Assembly: GCA_029262455.1 (NCBI GenBank)
Contig: JAJCZJ010000054.1
Span: forward strand, 1-55,748
Source: Deltaproteobacteria bacterium
GTDB lineage: Bacteria; Desulfobacterota; Binatia; HRBIN30; CADEER01
DNA length: 55,748 bases
Direction: 5' to 3'
Part shown: in pieces, positions 54,281 to 55,748 of the stretch
Layout: each line of letters begins with the position of its first letter
How positions within the stretch are numbered: the stretch's first letter is position 1
The notes under the pieces: model-generated
The model's input: only the letters and a program-made list of their open reading frames with translations
What the model was told of the DNA's origin: nothing
Database searches by the model: none
Position numbers and translations under genes: made by a program

Positions 54281-55657
54281 ATGGACGAGTACGACGCAGA
54301 TGTAGAACACGATCCGGCTTGGTGGCGTTCGCTGGACGAGGCGGATTCTCTCGGGCTGGTTGCGGACTATCATCGTCGTTGTCGCCCGCATCCGAAGGCT
54401 GGGAACCAGCGACTCCATGATTCGATCCATGTCGTGGTGGAGAATCAGATCGCGATGGGCGATGAAACACCCGCGGCGGCGAAGCTGGCGGAGTTGGTGG
54501 CCGACGGGCTTTCTCGTCACGACGCGATTCACGCGATCGGCAGTGTCGTGAGCGAGGTGTTCTCGCAAGCACTTGGTCGCGACACCCGCGAGAGCGAGAA
54601 CCTCGCGCCGGCCTATGAGGACCGCGTGAAAGCACTGACGGCGAGTGCGTGGCTGAACGAATGGGAGGAGGAGTCGTCGGGCGATGTTGTCCCTCCGCAC
54701 ATGCGCCCGCGTTCGGCTGAGGAGCTGATTGACCCGGGACTTGGCCCAGGGAAGGCGCAGGATCCAGACGCGATCGTCGCTGCGCTCGACCAACCGAGTC
54801 CTCTGTTCCCACGCACGGCGATCCTGGCGGTGCGAGAACAAGGCGAAGCGGCGGTCGACGGGTTGATCGGGCTCATTGATCGCGCTGGCGAAGTGTTGGC
54901 AGCGGGGGGGAATCCCGAAGGCAATGGCCATCTATTTGCCAGCTTCTTGCTGGCCGAAATGCAGGAGCAGCGTGGCTTCGCGCCAGTCTCGGCTCTGTTT
55001 TCGGGGTCCGAGCATGAGTGCGATAGGCTTGGCGAAGACTTCGTGACGGAAGATCTCGGCCGAGTCTTGGCGTCTTTCCCCAACGCCGGGCTTGCCGAGA
55101 TGACGGCGATTGTCGAGGACCGGTCACGTTCTGTCTATGGACGCGCGGCCGGAGTGACGGGAATCGCCGCATTGGTTGCCAGCGACCGTATCGATCGGAA
55201 CCAGGCGACGGGCTACTTGCACCGGTTGTTTCTCTCGGCCAAGGAGGAGGAGCTGTACCTGGATGCTGCTGGGACATTGCTCAGTCTGTATGCCGAGGAA
55301 TCGTTCGACGACATTCGCGCCGCCATCCGCAGTGGGCGCATTGCGGAGAGAGAGATGGGACTCGAGGAAGTGGCGCGGACGGAGAGTCTCGGCCTCGATG
55401 CAGCGATGCGCGAGTTGCGCGAGACGCGGTACATAAAGCTCGTAAGCGATACCATCGCTGAGACGAGCTGGTGGGCCTGCTTCGACCCAGCCGAGTTCGA
55501 CGACGACGATTACGATGAGGATGATGACTTCGGCGGCGAAGCGATTCCAGACTTTCCGGCGCTCGAGACCGTGCGCCGGGCATCACCTAAGATCGGTCGG
55601 AACGAGCCGTGTCCGTGCGGCAGCGGCAAGAAGTTCAAGAAGTGCTGCGGCACTTGA
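54281..55657 (+). CDS. SEC-C motif protein with helical repeats
   Basis: 458 residues from ATG 54281 (a TTG six bases upstream is possible). The N-terminal ~110 residues resemble DUF1841 helices ([39 protein letters not shown]). The middle is a stack of HEAT-like helical pairs ([40 protein letters not shown]). An acidic linker near 407-418 ([14 protein letters not shown]) leads to a C-terminal SEC-C zinc motif, [18 protein letters not shown], as at the end of SecA. Such tails bind zinc and recruit proteins or ribosomes. The function is unassigned. The gene sits between two repeat blocks. Confidence 0.82.
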   Translation: MDEYDADVEHDPAWWRSLDEADSLGLVADYHRRCRPHPKAGNQRLHDSIHVVVENQIAMGDETPAAAKLAELVADGLSRHDAIHAIGSVVSEVFSQALGRDTRESENLAPAYEDRVKALTASAWLNEWEEESSGDVVPPHMRPRSAEELIDPGLGPGKAQDPDAIVAALDQPSPLFPRTAILAVREQGEAAVDGLIGLIDRAGEVLAAGGNPEGNGHLFASFLLAEMQEQRGFAPVSALFSGSEHECDRLGEDFVTEDLGRVLASFPNAGLAEMTAIVEDRSRSVYGRAAGVTGIAALVASDRIDRNQATGYLHRLFLSAKEEELYLDAAGTLLSLYAEESFDDIRAAIRSGRIAEREMGLEEVARTESLGLDAAMRELRETRYIKLVSDTIAETSWWACFDPAEFDDDDYDEDDDFGGEAIPDFPALETVRRASPKIGRNEPCPCGSGKKFKKCCGT

Positions 55658-55748
55658 TCGTTTGGGTCGAAGTCGCTGGGGCTCGTTGGGTCGAAGTCGC
55701 TGGCGGGCTTTGGGTCGAAGTCGCTGGGGCTCTTTGGGTCGAAGTCGC
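55658..55748 (+). repeat. GGGTCGAAGTCGCTGG tandem array at window end
   Basis: Four copies of TTGGGTCGAAGTCGC with GGGGCTC/GCGGGCT linkers, a period of about 27 bases, running to the last base. It is probably part of the same GGTCGAAG module family seen inverted at 53.3-53.6 kb, and it continues beyond the window. Confidence 0.85.

Overview
The window is GC-rich bacterial DNA with densely packed genes. Long, wordy intergenic spacers are filled by one modular repeat family. Multihaem cytochromes with a porin partner, many TPR, FG-GAP and cysteine-rich secreted proteins, a class III cyclase fused to an AAA ATPase, and the repeats suggest a deltaproteobacterial-type lineage (Binatota, Myxococcota or a relative). 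That placement is an inference from gene style only; no rRNA or tRNA gene was recognised.

Layout. 1-150 is a heptamer microsatellite. 308-4788 holds a zinc-ribbon/cyclase/AAA/TPR signalling protein translationally coupled to an aminoglycoside/ecdysteroid-kinase-like phosphotransferase. 5263-10239 is an electron-transfer locus: a monohaem cytochrome c, a nine-haem putative lipoprotein, a ten-haem MtrA/PioA/DmsE-like cytochrome and an MtrB/PioB-like outer-membrane barrel. Together they could form a porin-cytochrome conduit across the outer membrane. 10548-18041 carries a MAPEG protein, a B12-binding radical SAM enzyme, a GT87-like glycosyltransferase, a secreted cysteine-repeat protein with a 306-bp higher-order duplication, and a TMTC-like O-mannosyltransferase with TPRs. 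18907-25282 has a Fic AMP-transferase, an FG-GAP/dockerin-like secreted protein, a dodecin and a secreted beta-helix protein, each separated by repeat blocks.

26.2-49.5 kb is a defence island: a PEGA/SHOCT lipoprotein at its edge, then a zinc-ribbon deoxyribosyltransferase/TIR-like protein paired with a PUA/EVE-like HNH nuclease, a 1743-residue DUF4011/SF1 helicase/Vsr-like nuclease, and a type I restriction-modification operon (hsdM, hsdS, hsdR). The operon is interrupted by a DUF1016/PDDEXK nuclease and a relict 5' copy of hsdR. It is followed by two unassigned genes, a secreted coiled-coil protein and a candidate caspase-like protein, and then mcrB-mcrC. An FRG-domain protein converges on mcrC.

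50.7-52.2 kb encodes an EF-hand outer-membrane-type protein with a coupled small protein. 52.5-55.7 kb holds small unknown genes, an inverted block of the repeat family and a SEC-C protein. Copies of the repeat core lie on both sides of the 26-53 kb stretch but none was seen inside it. The orientation changes across the stretch, as expected if the island arrived as a block. The most promising unexplained systems are the nuclease-interrupted type I operon with its caspase-like neighbour, the HNH/TIR-like pair, the porin-cytochrome locus and the modular repeat itself.
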